DNA of 61,497 bases. Source: a virus. A model generated the notes under the pieces. The model saw nothing but the letters and a program-made list of their open reading frames with translations, was not told the DNA's origin and made no database searches. The stretch spans positions 1 through 61,497 of IMG/VR virus record IMGVR_UViG_3300030104_001836; one strand, written 5' to 3'. This document shows positions 41,150-50,400 of the stretch, piece after piece. The translations under genes and the position numbers were made by a program. How positions within the stretch are numbered: position 1 is the stretch's first letter; every line of letters begins with the position of its first letter.

Positions 41150-42028
41150 TTATTCGTATACGTTTCTACTACAGCAAACATAGTGACAGTTAACTGCTTC
41201 AGCCGCCGCCGCACCTGCTTCAATACCAACGTATGGAATTAAATCAATATCGTTAGTTAAAGCCGCAGATTTAGTAGTACCAGTTGTTACTGCTGTACCA
41301 CCAGTTGAACCAGAAGTAGATGTTACATTATACTGTATACCATTTACAAAAATTGATGCTTTTCTATCTGAATCAATTGTAATTTTTAAATGATAAGGCG
41401 TGTTTGCCGCAACAGTAATAGGTAATTGACTTATGTAGTCAGTACCACCAATACTGTGAACAAAATGCCATTTAGTAAAATCAGTAAATGCTTCTGAGTT
41501 AGTAGCATCAGTTTGAAATTTAAAAAATACTTGGTTAGCATCAGTTGCAACTAATTGATCATTAGTTAGTTTTAATCCTGCCCAAACTTTTTGGTTATCA
41601 ATTGCTGGTAGCATAATTGATGTTTCAAAATGAGTTTCATTTTCTGTTCCCCATTTAGTTCCTGCCCATGCTGTTGCCGCAGTATCTAAGTGAGGTGTTA
41701 AAATTGCTTGGTCTTGATCTGCACCTGCTGTTGTTGCTAAAACTCCACCAGAAGTTGAAGCAAATGTACATAACGCAGTAGTCATGTTAGTTCCAAGTGC
41801 TTCCCAGTTTCTATTTAAAGCACGTTGTACTTCTACTGTTGATACTTGGTCAATGTTTGCATTAAGACCCGGTCTTTGTAAAAACCATTCGTTAAAATAA
41901 ACTCTTCTAGCATCCTGTATAGGAGTACCAAGAGTTCTGTCTGATACTAGACCAGATGTAGTGTTTTTGCTAACTAGCTTCATCCCATTTTCAGATCGAA
42001 TAGGGCCGCTAAAAGTTGTATTAGCCAT
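41150..42028 (-). CDS. Virion protein with concanavalin-like fold, probable decoration protein
   Basis: A 292-residue protein. The middle and C-terminal parts (HFETSIMLPAIDNQKVWAGL, QVFFKFQTDAT, WHFVHSIGGTDYISQLPI, YHLKITIDSDRKASIFVNGI) have the look of a concanavalin-like jelly roll. Ends CHYVCCSRNVYE. It lies between the major capsid gene and adaptor genes, with terminators on both sides, as expected for an abundant virion protein. CGGAGA precedes the ATG. Function inferred. Confidence 0.65.
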   Translation of the reverse strand: MANTTFSGPIRSENGMKLVSKNTTSGLVSDRTLGTPIQDARRVYFNEWFLQRPGLNANIDQVSTVEVQRALNRNWEALGTNMTTALCTFASTSGGVLATTAGADQDQAILTPHLDTAATAWAGTKWGTENETHFETSIMLPAIDNQKVWAGLKLTNDQLVATDANQVFFKFQTDATNSEAFTDFTKWHFVHSIGGTDYISQLPITVAANTPYHLKITIDSDRKASIFVNGIQYNVTSTSGSTGGTAVTTGTTKSAALTNDIDLIPYVGIEAGAAAAEAVNCHYVCCSRNVYE

Positions 42029-42118
42029 AATAATTCTCCGTAGTTAAACTTATACCATCTCTTCTACGATTGTCTGCTAGGGCAGTTGGTATAATTAATT
42101 AATCCTAGAAATAAGATA

Positions 42119-42139
42119 AGAGGGGGATAAACCCCCTCT
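42119..42139 (-). terminator. Hairpin terminator after the major capsid gene
   Basis: Perfect 8-bp stem AGAGGGGG/CCCCCTCT around a 5-nt loop, followed on the minus strand by the T-rich TATCTTATTTCT. It lies 14 bp after the capsid stop. The weak T-run suggests partial termination or mRNA end protection for the capsid message. Confidence 0.7.
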
Positions 42140-42152
42140 CATTTGTACTTTA

Positions 42153-43067
42153 TTACGCTCCCGGTGAACCGAAGATACATCTCCAGTCTGAGAATCCAAA
42201 AGAATATCTTTCAGATGCTTTGAAACGCATATTTCCTGTTTCGAAGTCTGGCTCCATAGAAGTTTTTAAAGGTCTTCTTTGGAACATTTTTAGACCAGAT
42301 TCTCTCAAGTCTGTTAAGATAAAGAATGCATCAGTATCAGTTAGATAGTGGTTAACCACATATCCTTCTGGTAGCATATTCATGCTTTTTAATGCATTAG
42401 TATCATTGTCAGCCGAACCAACTCTTAGGTCACTTTTCAAAATTCTTTGAGCAGTAAACGCTAAGTCTTTTGGTATTACTAACTTACGAGCTTGTACAGC
42501 AACTGGTATGTTTCTATCATCAACGAAACCACCAATAGAAATCATTGCGTTTTCTAGTGAAGTTTCAGATAGATCAGTTGCAGTTGTTGGCTCGTTAGCC
42601 AAGTCTCCAGCTTCAAGTGAAGGGTGATCCGTTGTAATCAACGCTTTTGCATCCCCACCCGGAAAACTTGAACTAAACGCATTATTTAATACGTTAGCTC
42701 CTTTAACTTGTTTAGTATATGCCATAGAACGTGCAAGAGCCGCAGTATATCTCTTTGAAAGTGTATCGTAAAGGTTATCCTCAACTGCTTCTTCAGTAAT
42801 TGCGAATGCCAATGCGATAGTTTCGTGAGTATACCTAGCAGTCCAAAGTTCAGAAGAAGAGTCGTAACCGACTGATGATCCCTCTGCTTTAACTGACGCA
42901 CCTTTAAAACCTGTTAATAAAACTTCTTCTTCAAAAGCTCTGTTAGAAGTTTCAGATGCGAATATCTCTTCGTGTTCTTTTTCCCAACGTGAGTACTCCA
43001 ATCCAAATAAGGCGTGAAGTCCCGGTTCTAGCTCTTTTGCTAGTTGTGATCGTGATATAACAGCCAT
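42153..43067 (-). CDS. Major capsid protein (HK97 fold)
   Basis: A 304-residue protein. The N-terminal part (RSQLAKELEPGLHALFGLEY, followed by YSRWEKEHEEIFASETSNRA) and later blocks (RYTHETIALAFAITEEAVED, ALITTDHPSLEAG, ARKLVIPKDLAFTAQRIL, FFILTDLRESGLKMFQRRPL) match the Mu gpT-like group of HK97-fold capsid proteins. Position after scaffold and decoration genes, and a strong terminator behind it, agree. No maturation protease gene is apparent. Confidence 0.85.
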   Translation of the reverse strand: MAVISRSQLAKELEPGLHALFGLEYSRWEKEHEEIFASETSNRAFEEEVLLTGFKGASVKAEGSSVGYDSSSELWTARYTHETIALAFAITEEAVEDNLYDTLSKRYTAALARSMAYTKQVKGANVLNNAFSSSFPGGDAKALITTDHPSLEAGDLANEPTTATDLSETSLENAMISIGGFVDDRNIPVAVQARKLVIPKDLAFTAQRILKSDLRVGSADNDTNALKSMNMLPEGYVVNHYLTDTDAFFILTDLRESGLKMFQRRPLKTSMEPDFETGNMRFKASERYSFGFSDWRCIFGSPGA

Positions 43068-43069
43068 AA

Positions 43070-43657
43070 TTATACTCCCGGTGCGGTTGAAGCACTTCCG
43101 CCAGAGACGTGCTCGTTAAGTTGATGCTCATAGATCACTACTTCAAATTCACCATTTGTTCCTGCTGAATTATCTGGATCGTCAATGAGTCTTAGGATAC
43201 GAAAAGTTGCCGTACCTGTACCTGTTGTTCCACTAATCTCGTGTGCAGATTGTCCAGTTGTTGTACTTCCTGTTCCTGCAACATGATCAGCTAAATTACC
43301 AATGTCGGCAAAATCTGCTGAACCTGCTGATTGGATTCTAAAAGTAATCATTGGGTCGTCATACACATAAGCTGTTACATCAGCACTTGCTAGTGTTGTT
43401 GTACCAGTTGGAAAATATTTTTTGTAAACCACTTCTCCATCTGAAGCTGTATATTTTACACCTGCAAATACACCAAGAACTGGTGTGTCAGTTGCATCCG
43501 CTACATCAATATATCCTGTTCCTAGTAACTTTACTATGTCACCAGTAAATATATTAGATGAAGTACCGCTTGCAATTTTGTATTCGCTAGCTCTAATAAG
43601 ACCGCCACTTAAATGTCGATATGGTCTTGCACCTGCTGGTGCATCTAAATTAGCCAT
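43070..43657 (-). CDS. Head decoration/stabilisation-like protein
   Basis: A 195-residue beta-rich protein (MANLDAPAGARPYRHLSGGL, then SEYKIASGTSSNIFTGDIVK and DTPVLGVFAGVKYTASDG). A small beta-barrel protein immediately upstream of the capsid gene is the classic decoration-protein position. Start separated from the capsid gene by 2 bp. Confidence 0.7.
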   Translation of the reverse strand: MANLDAPAGARPYRHLSGGLIRASEYKIASGTSSNIFTGDIVKLLGTGYIDVADATDTPVLGVFAGVKYTASDGEVVYKKYFPTGTTTLASADVTAYVYDDPMITFRIQSAGSADFADIGNLADHVAGTGSTTTGQSAHEISGTTGTGTATFRILRLIDDPDNSAGTNGEFEVVIYEHQLNEHVSGGSASTAPGV

Positions 43658-43688
43658 TTGTTATTTCTCCATTGCTATCTGTACACTA

Positions 43689-44156
43689 TTAATTATCAAA
43701 TTTGGGCTTATTCCCAGTTGATACAGAAGTATCTTTGTTTTGTGATATGGGCATGGAAGGATGTTGTTCTCTCATCATATTCTCATCAACAGCACGTTGC
43801 TGTCTTTTTGTTCTATCAGTAGTCCAAGTATTTCTTGCATCTACGAAGTCCTTTGGAATTTTTGCTAAAACCAAATCTCCACTTCCTATCACTCCGGCAA
43901 ACTTACCTCCTTCGTGTACAGGTAATTCTGAATCTGGATGCTCTTCTTTACGCACAAATTCATATCCTTCTCTTCTTCGTCTAGATATGTTTCGTGTATC
44001 ATCCTCTCCAACAGTTTGTACCCTTATCCATCTGTATTTCATATCATCAGAGTGAGGTTTGGGTGCATCCAGATCGTTAGGAGGCGTATAAGTTACTTTG
44101 CGTTCAGTATGTTTACGAGAAACATTAGAACGAGTCGTTTGTGTAGATTTTGTCAT
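43689..44156 (-). CDS. Conserved head-region protein
   Basis: A 155-residue hydrophilic protein: basic N-terminus, MKYRWIRVQTVGEDDTRNIS, RRREGYEFVRKEEHPDSELP, GVIGSGDLVLAKIPKDF, and a charged helix with TDRTKRQQRAVDENMM. The RWxR...GYEFV...GVI..GDLVLAK pattern is a recognisable marine-phage family found between scaffold and capsid genes. Function not established. Confidence 0.75.
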   Translation of the reverse strand: MTKSTQTTRSNVSRKHTERKVTYTPPNDLDAPKPHSDDMKYRWIRVQTVGEDDTRNISRRRREGYEFVRKEEHPDSELPVHEGGKFAGVIGSGDLVLAKIPKDFVDARNTWTTDRTKRQQRAVDENMMREQHPSMPISQNKDTSVSTGNKPKFDN

Positions 44157-44157
44157 A

Positions 44158-45138
44158 TTAATTACTCCCTACAAACTTCGCATATTCTTCAGGTGGCACT
44201 CCTAATCTCTGAGCCATTGCGAGTTGGCTTTCAGATAAACGAACTTTATTAGTCGTGTTTTTAGTACCTCGTCTTACACCAGCTACTACTTGTCTAGGTT
44301 TTTCTTCTTCAAATTTATGAGGAAAGGATTCCTTTACCCTGCGATCAACTTCAGCATAATATTCTTCTGAAGATGGGTCGTAACCTTCGTTTTTTAATTG
44401 AGCATCAATGCTGTATGCCGCTCCGGTCATAGCAACATCTTTACCAAACCAAGGGTTCGATTGTGCCCATCTTAGAGCTTTGGGATCAACTTGACTAGAA
44501 CTTGTGTTCGTTGCACTTGTAGTTAATTTTTCCACATCGCTATCAGATGTCGTAACTTTTTTAATAGCCTCACTATTAAGTGATTTCATATCATACTTAA
44601 TATCAGCAATTTTTTCTGTTAAATCTAATAATTTATCAGAGTCACCAGATTCATAAGCCGCTTTATGAGACTCACGAGCTAATTTTAAACCTTCTTCTAA
44701 ATTTTTCTTTTTAGAATCTATAAGGTCTTGTTGAGTCTTTTGATAATCTGGTTTCATTGTTTGAATTTTTGAAACCAATTCTTGATTATAAGAATGTAAT
44801 TTATTACGATCTCTTTCAGCCTCGTTAGCTCTTTTAACAAGTTCGTTTATACGATCTTGATAATTCTTTTTTTTCTTTTTTGGTTTTTTGTCCGAAATAT
44901 CTTCTTCCTCAGTATCTTCTTGTAATTCAACTTCAGATTCTACTTCTTCAGATTCAATTTCTTCTTCCTGTGCGACCTCTTCTTCTTGGTCGGAAGGCTG
45001 TTGATTAGTCTCACTAGGACTTTTTACTTCATTTTCTAACCTAAACGGCTCTAGTTTTTCCTGTTGACCATCATCAACAACCTTCAAAGGTTTAGATTTT
45101 TTATTATCCAAACCAACTTGTTCATGCACTACTTGCAT
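44158..45138 (-). CDS. Scaffolding-like protein
   Basis: A 326-residue protein. The first 110 residues are acidic and then basic (PSDQEEEVAQEEEIESEEVE, DKKPKKKKKNYQDRINELVK), followed by coiled coil (LVKRANEAERDRNKLHSYNQ, LEEGLKLARESHKAAYE). The C-terminus (KVRLSESQLAMAQRLGVPPE, EYAKFVGSN) has the small helical end typical of capsid scaffolds that bind the coat protein. It lies between portal and capsid. Confidence 0.75.
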   Translation of the reverse strand: MQVVHEQVGLDNKKSKPLKVVDDGQQEKLEPFRLENEVKSPSETNQQPSDQEEEVAQEEEIESEEVESEVELQEDTEEEDISDKKPKKKKKNYQDRINELVKRANEAERDRNKLHSYNQELVSKIQTMKPDYQKTQQDLIDSKKKNLEEGLKLARESHKAAYESGDSDKLLDLTEKIADIKYDMKSLNSEAIKKVTTSDSDVEKLTTSATNTSSSQVDPKALRWAQSNPWFGKDVAMTGAAYSIDAQLKNEGYDPSSEEYYAEVDRRVKESFPHKFEEEKPRQVVAGVRRGTKNTTNKVRLSESQLAMAQRLGVPPEEYAKFVGSN

Positions 45139-45180
45139 AGCGATTTTCTCCTTATTTGCGTTGTTAAAACGAGAAAGTTA

Positions 45181-45540
45181 TTAGGTAACTTTCTTAATAT
45201 TTGGAACTATTCCCAAAATCTCATCATCATTCATTATTCGTAATTCTGCATCACCATATTTAAAACGATGTCCTGCATATTTTCCAAACATGACGTAATC
45301 ATTTATTTTTGCCCAAGGTTTAGACATATCATCTCTGTGATAAGCGTCTTCACCCATTTGAACAATCTTACCTATTGAAGCTACAGAGCGATGATCATCT
45401 ACAGCTTTTCCCGGCAAGTATATTCCTTTACTTGTTTTTTCTGCCACATCCATTACTTTAACTAATATTCTGTGACCTACAGCAACAGGGTGTTCATTAT
45501 CTTTTAATTTTTTTTCTTCAAGAGAAAATTCAGTTATCAT
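45181..45540 (-). CDS. groES: GroES-like co-chaperonin (Cpn10)
   Basis: A 119-residue protein. HPVAVGHRILVKVMD matches the first GroES strand, EKTSKGIYLPGKAV matches the mobile loop with the IYL hydrophobic triplet (IVL in E. coli), followed by GKIVQMGEDAY, INDYVMFGKYAGHRFKYGDAEL and the terminal DDEILGIV. It should cap host GroEL during capsid folding, as T4 gp31 does. It is placed between portal-region genes and the scaffold gene, consistent with capsid assembly. It is longer than the usual 95-100 residues because of an N-terminal extension of about 17 residues. Confidence 0.85.
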   Translation of the reverse strand: MITEFSLEEKKLKDNEHPVAVGHRILVKVMDVAEKTSKGIYLPGKAVDDHRSVASIGKIVQMGEDAYHRDDMSKPWAKINDYVMFGKYAGHRFKYGDAELRIMNDDEILGIVPNIKKVT

Positions 45541-45727
45541 TTATATCCTCCATATTTTTTGACATTTCCGTGAGGATATCTAACACTGTAGTAAAACCGT
45601 TTGCTTTGCCTATGCTTTTATCGTAATCTTCTTTTGATACTCTTCCATCAACAAGAGCAGTAGCAATTAAATCTTTTTCTTTTTCTATTTTTTTACGAAG
45701 GTGATAAATAAATTTTGGTGTATCCAC
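45530..45727 (-). CDS. 65-residue helical protein, unknown
   Basis: MDTPKFIYHLRKKIEKEKDL..., all-helical (LIATALVDGRVSKEDYDKSI) and charged. It overlaps the co-chaperonin start by 11 bp and abuts the upstream gene. Such small helical proteins occur beside portal genes in many phages. No function assigned. Confidence 0.65.
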   Translation of the reverse strand: MDTPKFIYHLRKKIEKEKDLIATALVDGRVSKEDYDKSIGKANGFTTVLDILTEMSKNMEDINDN

Positions 45728-45978
45728 TAAAATATACCTTTAAACTTTGTTCCTCTAACTTTAATACCAGTTCTAGTTTTTTTCTTTGTAGTATTAGATT
45801 TTTTTTTTCTAATCATACCACCTTTTGATTTTCCATAAATTTCTACAAGTTTTTTTTTTAAATCTACTATTCTATCTGCATAATAAGATTTTTTAAATGA
45901 GTTATCTGTGCCACCCATTAAATCTTCAATCATTTCTATTTGATCTAATATTTTTAAATCTTTATCTCCTTTAATCAC
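45727..45978 (-). CDS. 83-residue basic protein with GGM-FKG tail
   Basis: An acidic/helical first half (DKDLKILDQIEMIEDLMGGT) is followed by a basic tail: KSKGGMIRKKKSNTTKKK and RGTKFKGIF. The GGM(I/V) motif, poly-basic linker and FKG(I/V)F/Y ending recur in the next upstream protein (45978-46439). Likely virion- or DNA-associated, on the basis of charge and position. Confidence 0.65.
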   Translation of the reverse strand: MIKGDKDLKILDQIEMIEDLMGGTDNSFKKSYYADRIVDLKKKLVEIYGKSKGGMIRKKKSNTTKKKTRTGIKVRGTKFKGIF

Positions 45979-46439
45979 TAATATACGCCTTTAAATTTTA
46001 CCTTTTGTTTTTGTATATCGTATTGACCTCTATAATTATTTTTTGATTTATTTTTTTTAACCATACCACCAGCGTTATATTTTGTAGCTAGTGATGGATC
46101 AATTTTTTCTTGTACTGGTTCTGGTAGTTTAGAAAAACCTTTATATTTTGATGGAACTGGCCCACCATTAGACATTTTAACTATACCACCCATTGCATAA
46201 TTACCTTTACCACCTTTTCCGGGTATAATTGTTTTTCTAGGTTTTTTAGGTTTTTCTTTAAGTTCAATAGGATTTTCTTGATCAAATTCTATTGCGTAAG
46301 TTCTACTTACACTATCTGCTATTTCTTGATTAGTTGTTGCTTTAAGAGCTTTTTTAATTTGTTCATTACGTTCTTTACTTATAGCATCTATGTCTACTGT
46401 TCCAGTTTCTTTGTTAATAAATTTACTATTATTTCCCAT
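45978..46439 (-). CDS. 153-residue protein with two GG(M/I)V motifs and FKGVY tail
   Basis: N-terminal part acidic and helical (KERNEQIKKALKATTNQEIA). Then basic Gly-rich sequence GKGGKGNYAMGGIVKMSNGG, and KYNAGGMVKKNKSKNNYRGQ ending KVKFKGVY. Directly follows the portal with a one-base junction. May bind packaged DNA or the portal; unproven. Confidence 0.65.
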   Translation of the reverse strand: MGNNSKFINKETGTVDIDAISKERNEQIKKALKATTNQEIADSVSRTYAIEFDQENPIELKEKPKKPRKTIIPGKGGKGNYAMGGIVKMSNGGPVPSKYKGFSKLPEPVQEKIDPSLATKYNAGGMVKKNKSKNNYRGQYDIQKQKVKFKGVY

Positions 46440-48901
46440 TATTTTTTTTCTCCTTTAGATGATACTATTCTTTCATTAGAGCGAATACGACCTGCTTCTC
46501 TTTTTTCTTGAGATTTTCTTTCTTGAGCTTTTTGATTCATTTCTGTTGCCATTTTCATATCATTCATTTCTTTTTGTAAACGAAGTTTTTCTACTTCTAA
46601 TTCTAATTTTTGCATTTCTAATTGGTTTTTCATTTCCAATTCTTTGTTTTTTAAATCATTACGCATCATATCATCTTGTGCTTCTTGTTGTGCTTCTTGT
46701 TGACGTAATTGTAAATCTTGTTGCATTAATTGTACTCTAGGGTCTTGCATTGCTTGTTGATTTTGTTGTGCTTGAATTAATGCTTGATTTCTTTGTGCAA
46801 TAGTATTTGCAACATTAGCCTGTGCAATAGATACTTGATTTTCTGTATCTGGATCAAGTGATTCATATTTATCATCTTTAGCTGGATTTTCTTTATTGTA
46901 ATCGGGAGGAGTAGGTAATTCTTGTTGACTTTCCATTTCTATCATTTGTCTATACAGATGTGCTTTATGTTCTGCAATATGTGAAGTTACAAGTTGCATT
47001 AATTGATTTGCCATCTGTTGACCTAATGCAGGATTAGATGATTGTGGCAAATTAGAAGGATCACTAACAAATGCTGTGTGTACAGCAATGTGTGCTTCGT
47101 GCTCTTGCCAACCATATGCTTTAACAGGTCTTCCTTGTAACATAGAATAATTTTCCGTAGCTGGGTCTAATGGTTTCTCACCCATCTCTGGCATAATTAA
47201 ATCATCTATGTTTTCTATATTGAGAGCTTCATACATTCTTTTGTATGCTTCACGCAAATCATGTATTTGCGGTGCAGATTGTGCCATTTGTAATTGAGTT
47301 TGTGCAAGTATAACTCTTTGTGCTGTGGAGAAAATATTAGGATCAGAGACAGGGAAAACATCTACCCTGCCATCAAAATCCTTTTTAAATACAAATCGGC
47401 TTATACCCTCAACATCGTAAGGGTAATAATCCGGCAAGTAGTCTGCATTGATTCTCGATAAAACTTTTAATTCTTCTTTTTGTGTATTGTGTAATCTTTT
47501 ATGAATAGACGACATTACCTTTGTACCTTGCTCCAACAACGCTATCGTTGTCCCTACTGGAGCTTGGGTGTTGCCATCACCAACTTGCATATCAGTAATA
47601 GCGGCTAGTCGTCTACCCTCATCCGTCATTGCACCAAGTAATTGTGTTAACACTTGAGACGGTTCTTTAAATGGTAATGGTATAACCGATTTTTTTATAT
47701 CATCACCATAACCTTCAACATCTCTAAATTCACCAAAGCCTATAGGTGTATCACCACCTTCTACTCTCATTCCTCTTGCTTTAAATCCAGCAGGAAGATT
47801 AGAGAATTGACCAGCATCAATTAAAGATCGTAATATTGTCGTTGCCGATTTTTGTAAATTACCTAATAAGTGTACATATCCAAGTCCATAAAAACCAAAT
47901 CCGGGAATAAACTTGTAATGTACAAAATGTTGTATTCTTTTTTTCTCTTCATCATCTTCATAGTAGTTAGCACGAATGCTTAAAACTTCAGATGTATCTT
48001 TACAAATAGTTACAATATAAGGAAGTGCTACATTGTTTTCATCTTCAAAACCTTCAAGGTCAAGATCAACGTGCATTTCTAGTAATGTATAAATTTTATC
48101 TTTAGAAGAAGCGTCTCTTGTTACGCCTTGTACTTCTTGTATCTTATCTTCGATATCCCCTGTTTCTGGAGATGCATCACCCATCATATCCATCTCTTTA
48201 TAAAAACCAGATACAATTCTTTTTCGTAATTCGTTTTCTGTTAAACGAATAACATGAGTGTATCTTCCAGAAGAACGAAGATCGGGTGTATCATACGAAA
48301 TGATAAAATCTTCGACAGGGATAAATCGTGCTATAGGTCTCTTTAAGGATTCATCGTAATAAATCTTCTTAAAGCATGAACCTACAATCGGGAGGTAGAA
48401 AAGCATTTGATCTAAATCGTCAAAAAATTCTTCCATGACTTCAGTAATCTGATAGTTCATAAAGTTTTTAACACGATGTGCTTGTTTAGATTTCTCTGGT
48501 GTTACAGAGCCTACAACTTTTGTACGAACTGGCCCATTAGCTGGGTATAATTCTTTAATTGCTTGGGATTGAAATTGTACTGCCGCTTCAACCATTAAAG
48601 GATGATGTGCAGAACACGCACCTTGGAATGGTCTGTGTGTATCTTCTAATTTTAATCCCAAAAGATCAATACCTTTTTTCATAGTCGCTTCATATTCACT
48701 ACGACTACGTTTATCAGATTCATATTGATCAATTAATTCACTAGATAAAGACTCTAATTGGTCTTCATCCATTTTATCAGCAAGGTTATCATCAATACCA
48801 ACAGTAATAGTAGTTTCTTCTATTACTTCATCTGGTGTAATTACTTGCACTTGATCCATTTCAACTGTTTGGTCAAATTCTGATGTTTTTTGTCTTGCCA
48901 T
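46439..48901 (-). CDS. Portal protein
   Basis: An 820-residue protein. Blocks typical of large podovirus portals are visible: FMNYQITEVMEEFFDDLDQM, LFYLPIVGSCFKKIYYD, RPIARFIPVEDFIISYDTPD, YIVTICKDTSEVLSIRANYY, HFVHYKFIPGFGFYGLGYVH and DAGQFSNLPAGFKARGMRVE. The C-terminal 200 residues are Gln-rich coiled coil (QALIQAQQNQQAMQDPRVQL, ELEMKNQLEMQKLELEVEKL), possibly a barrel or internal tail. It forms the twelve-fold DNA channel. Located between terminase and head genes. Confidence 0.85.
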   Translation of the reverse strand: MARQKTSEFDQTVEMDQVQVITPDEVIEETTITVGIDDNLADKMDEDQLESLSSELIDQYESDKRSRSEYEATMKKGIDLLGLKLEDTHRPFQGACSAHHPLMVEAAVQFQSQAIKELYPANGPVRTKVVGSVTPEKSKQAHRVKNFMNYQITEVMEEFFDDLDQMLFYLPIVGSCFKKIYYDESLKRPIARFIPVEDFIISYDTPDLRSSGRYTHVIRLTENELRKRIVSGFYKEMDMMGDASPETGDIEDKIQEVQGVTRDASSKDKIYTLLEMHVDLDLEGFEDENNVALPYIVTICKDTSEVLSIRANYYEDDEEKKRIQHFVHYKFIPGFGFYGLGYVHLLGNLQKSATTILRSLIDAGQFSNLPAGFKARGMRVEGGDTPIGFGEFRDVEGYGDDIKKSVIPLPFKEPSQVLTQLLGAMTDEGRRLAAITDMQVGDGNTQAPVGTTIALLEQGTKVMSSIHKRLHNTQKEELKVLSRINADYLPDYYPYDVEGISRFVFKKDFDGRVDVFPVSDPNIFSTAQRVILAQTQLQMAQSAPQIHDLREAYKRMYEALNIENIDDLIMPEMGEKPLDPATENYSMLQGRPVKAYGWQEHEAHIAVHTAFVSDPSNLPQSSNPALGQQMANQLMQLVTSHIAEHKAHLYRQMIEMESQQELPTPPDYNKENPAKDDKYESLDPDTENQVSIAQANVANTIAQRNQALIQAQQNQQAMQDPRVQLMQQDLQLRQQEAQQEAQDDMMRNDLKNKELEMKNQLEMQKLELEVEKLRLQKEMNDMKMATEMNQKAQERKSQEKREAGRIRSNERIVSSKGEKK

Positions 48902-48921
48902 ATTTTAAAAAATTTTTTTTA

Positions 48922-50391
48922 TTACCAATAACTACCTGTAGGTGCAGAAGGTTCTAGTGGAATGTCCTGCGGATGTTCTACAAATAGTCCTTGTCTTAAT
49001 CGCATTAACGCTTGTGTCGTAGAATCTACCAAATCATCGTAATTTGATGATGGAAATTGTGCACATTGGTTAATAACATCCTCTGCCCAATATTTTGATG
49101 AAGGATACCATACCCTTCCAGACTCAAATAGTGGCGTTACAGAGTGTGCTCTTGTCTTTTTATCTGCTTTTTTAGGATTAAAAGGCGTAATAGGTATACC
49201 TGCTCTTTGTAATTCCTGTATGAGCGACCAACCAGATGCTTTTGCTTCAATTAACACCACGTCTGGCCTAAATTCATTGTATAATTTAATAGCTTCTGAC
49301 TTGAGTTCGGGAAATTCCCACCTCTCACGTCTAGCTGATAGTAAAATAGCATTCTGTATGCCATTATGTTCAAATATACCCCATGTAGTTACTGCACTGT
49401 AGTCACTTGTGCTCTTAACAGTATACGCAGTATCCCATGATTGCAAGATATAATTGCATTCGGGGGGGTTATCTTCTGTCCATTCTTTCCACCAGTACCT
49501 TTTTAGGATGTTTCCTTCTTCAGCACTTGGTCTTTGCATATAGAGAGAGTTCCACTCTCTCGATCCTGCTGTTTTTTTTATCTCTTCTAATCGTTTTTTA
49601 TCGTAGGCTTCAGGCCAAAGGGCTTGACCCTTTGGTCGTTTCAAAATTTTTGAGGCTTTCTCGTCTAGTACCGCAGGTAGTTCTACAACTTCCCATGGTT
49701 CGTGACTTGTTTCTCGTAATATCCATCCTGCTAAATCGTCTTCATGCCATCTGGTTTGTATTAGGATAATACTACCACCGGGCATTAATCGTGAATATGC
49801 AGTTGATCTATACCAATCGATTAAGTTAGAACGCATTGCGTCACTATCTGCATCTTCCCTACCTTTAATTGGGTCGTCTATTAGGAGTAAGTGTGCACCC
49901 CTACCGGTAATTGCCCCGCCAGCACCTACTGCATAATACACACCACTACCGGTGGTATGGAATCTTCTAACAGAACTACTATCCTTTGACAAGGTACAAT
50001 CGTTAAATATACGATTATAGTCTTCATCCTGTATTTGATTGCGTACTGACCTACCAAAATCATCCGCTAAGTCTTGTGCGTAGGTTGTTGCAATAACAAA
50101 TTTACTAGGGTTGCGACCTAAATACCATGCAGGAAAAAATTGTGACGTTAGCTGACTCTTGCCATGTCTAGGTGGCATGAATATTGCTAATCGTTTAATG
50201 TTACCTCGCTCTACTTCTTCAAGTTTATGAGCTAGTAATTTAATGTGGGCAGGTGTTTGGTATTCGGGCATTTGGAATTTTGCGTATTCCAAAAGTGAAC
50301 CTTGTACTTTATCGTGTTTTTCTAAAACGGATAGCCTATTTATGGCTTTTTGTAGTGCAGAAATTTTATCTATTTGTTCTGCTGTTTGCAT
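48922..50391 (-). CDS. terL: Terminase large subunit
   Basis: A 489-residue protein. Walker A is PPRHGKS (73-79), Walker B LLLIDD (168-173), with the coupling segment IILIQTRWHEDDLAGW (208-223). The C-terminal RNase H-like nuclease shows SWDTAY with D320, VVLIEAKASGW with E382, and DDLVDST (452-458). It powers DNA packaging and cuts concatemers. The start at 50391 has no clear Shine-Dalgarno; it follows a 33-residue membrane peptide by 9 bp. Confidence 0.9.
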   Translation of the reverse strand: MQTAEQIDKISALQKAINRLSVLEKHDKVQGSLLEYAKFQMPEYQTPAHIKLLAHKLEEVERGNIKRLAIFMPPRHGKSQLTSQFFPAWYLGRNPSKFVIATTYAQDLADDFGRSVRNQIQDEDYNRIFNDCTLSKDSSSVRRFHTTGSGVYYAVGAGGAITGRGAHLLLIDDPIKGREDADSDAMRSNLIDWYRSTAYSRLMPGGSIILIQTRWHEDDLAGWILRETSHEPWEVVELPAVLDEKASKILKRPKGQALWPEAYDKKRLEEIKKTAGSREWNSLYMQRPSAEEGNILKRYWWKEWTEDNPPECNYILQSWDTAYTVKSTSDYSAVTTWGIFEHNGIQNAILLSARRERWEFPELKSEAIKLYNEFRPDVVLIEAKASGWSLIQELQRAGIPITPFNPKKADKKTRAHSVTPLFESGRVWYPSSKYWAEDVINQCAQFPSSNYDDLVDSTTQALMRLRQGLFVEHPQDIPLEPSAPTGSYW

Positions 50392-50400
50392 ATGTAGGTA

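Noticed and set aside
42686-42901. 71-codon minus-strand frame inside the capsid gene
   Set aside because: Same-strand alternative frame of chance length, no ribosome-binding site, and the capsid frame shows normal codon use there.
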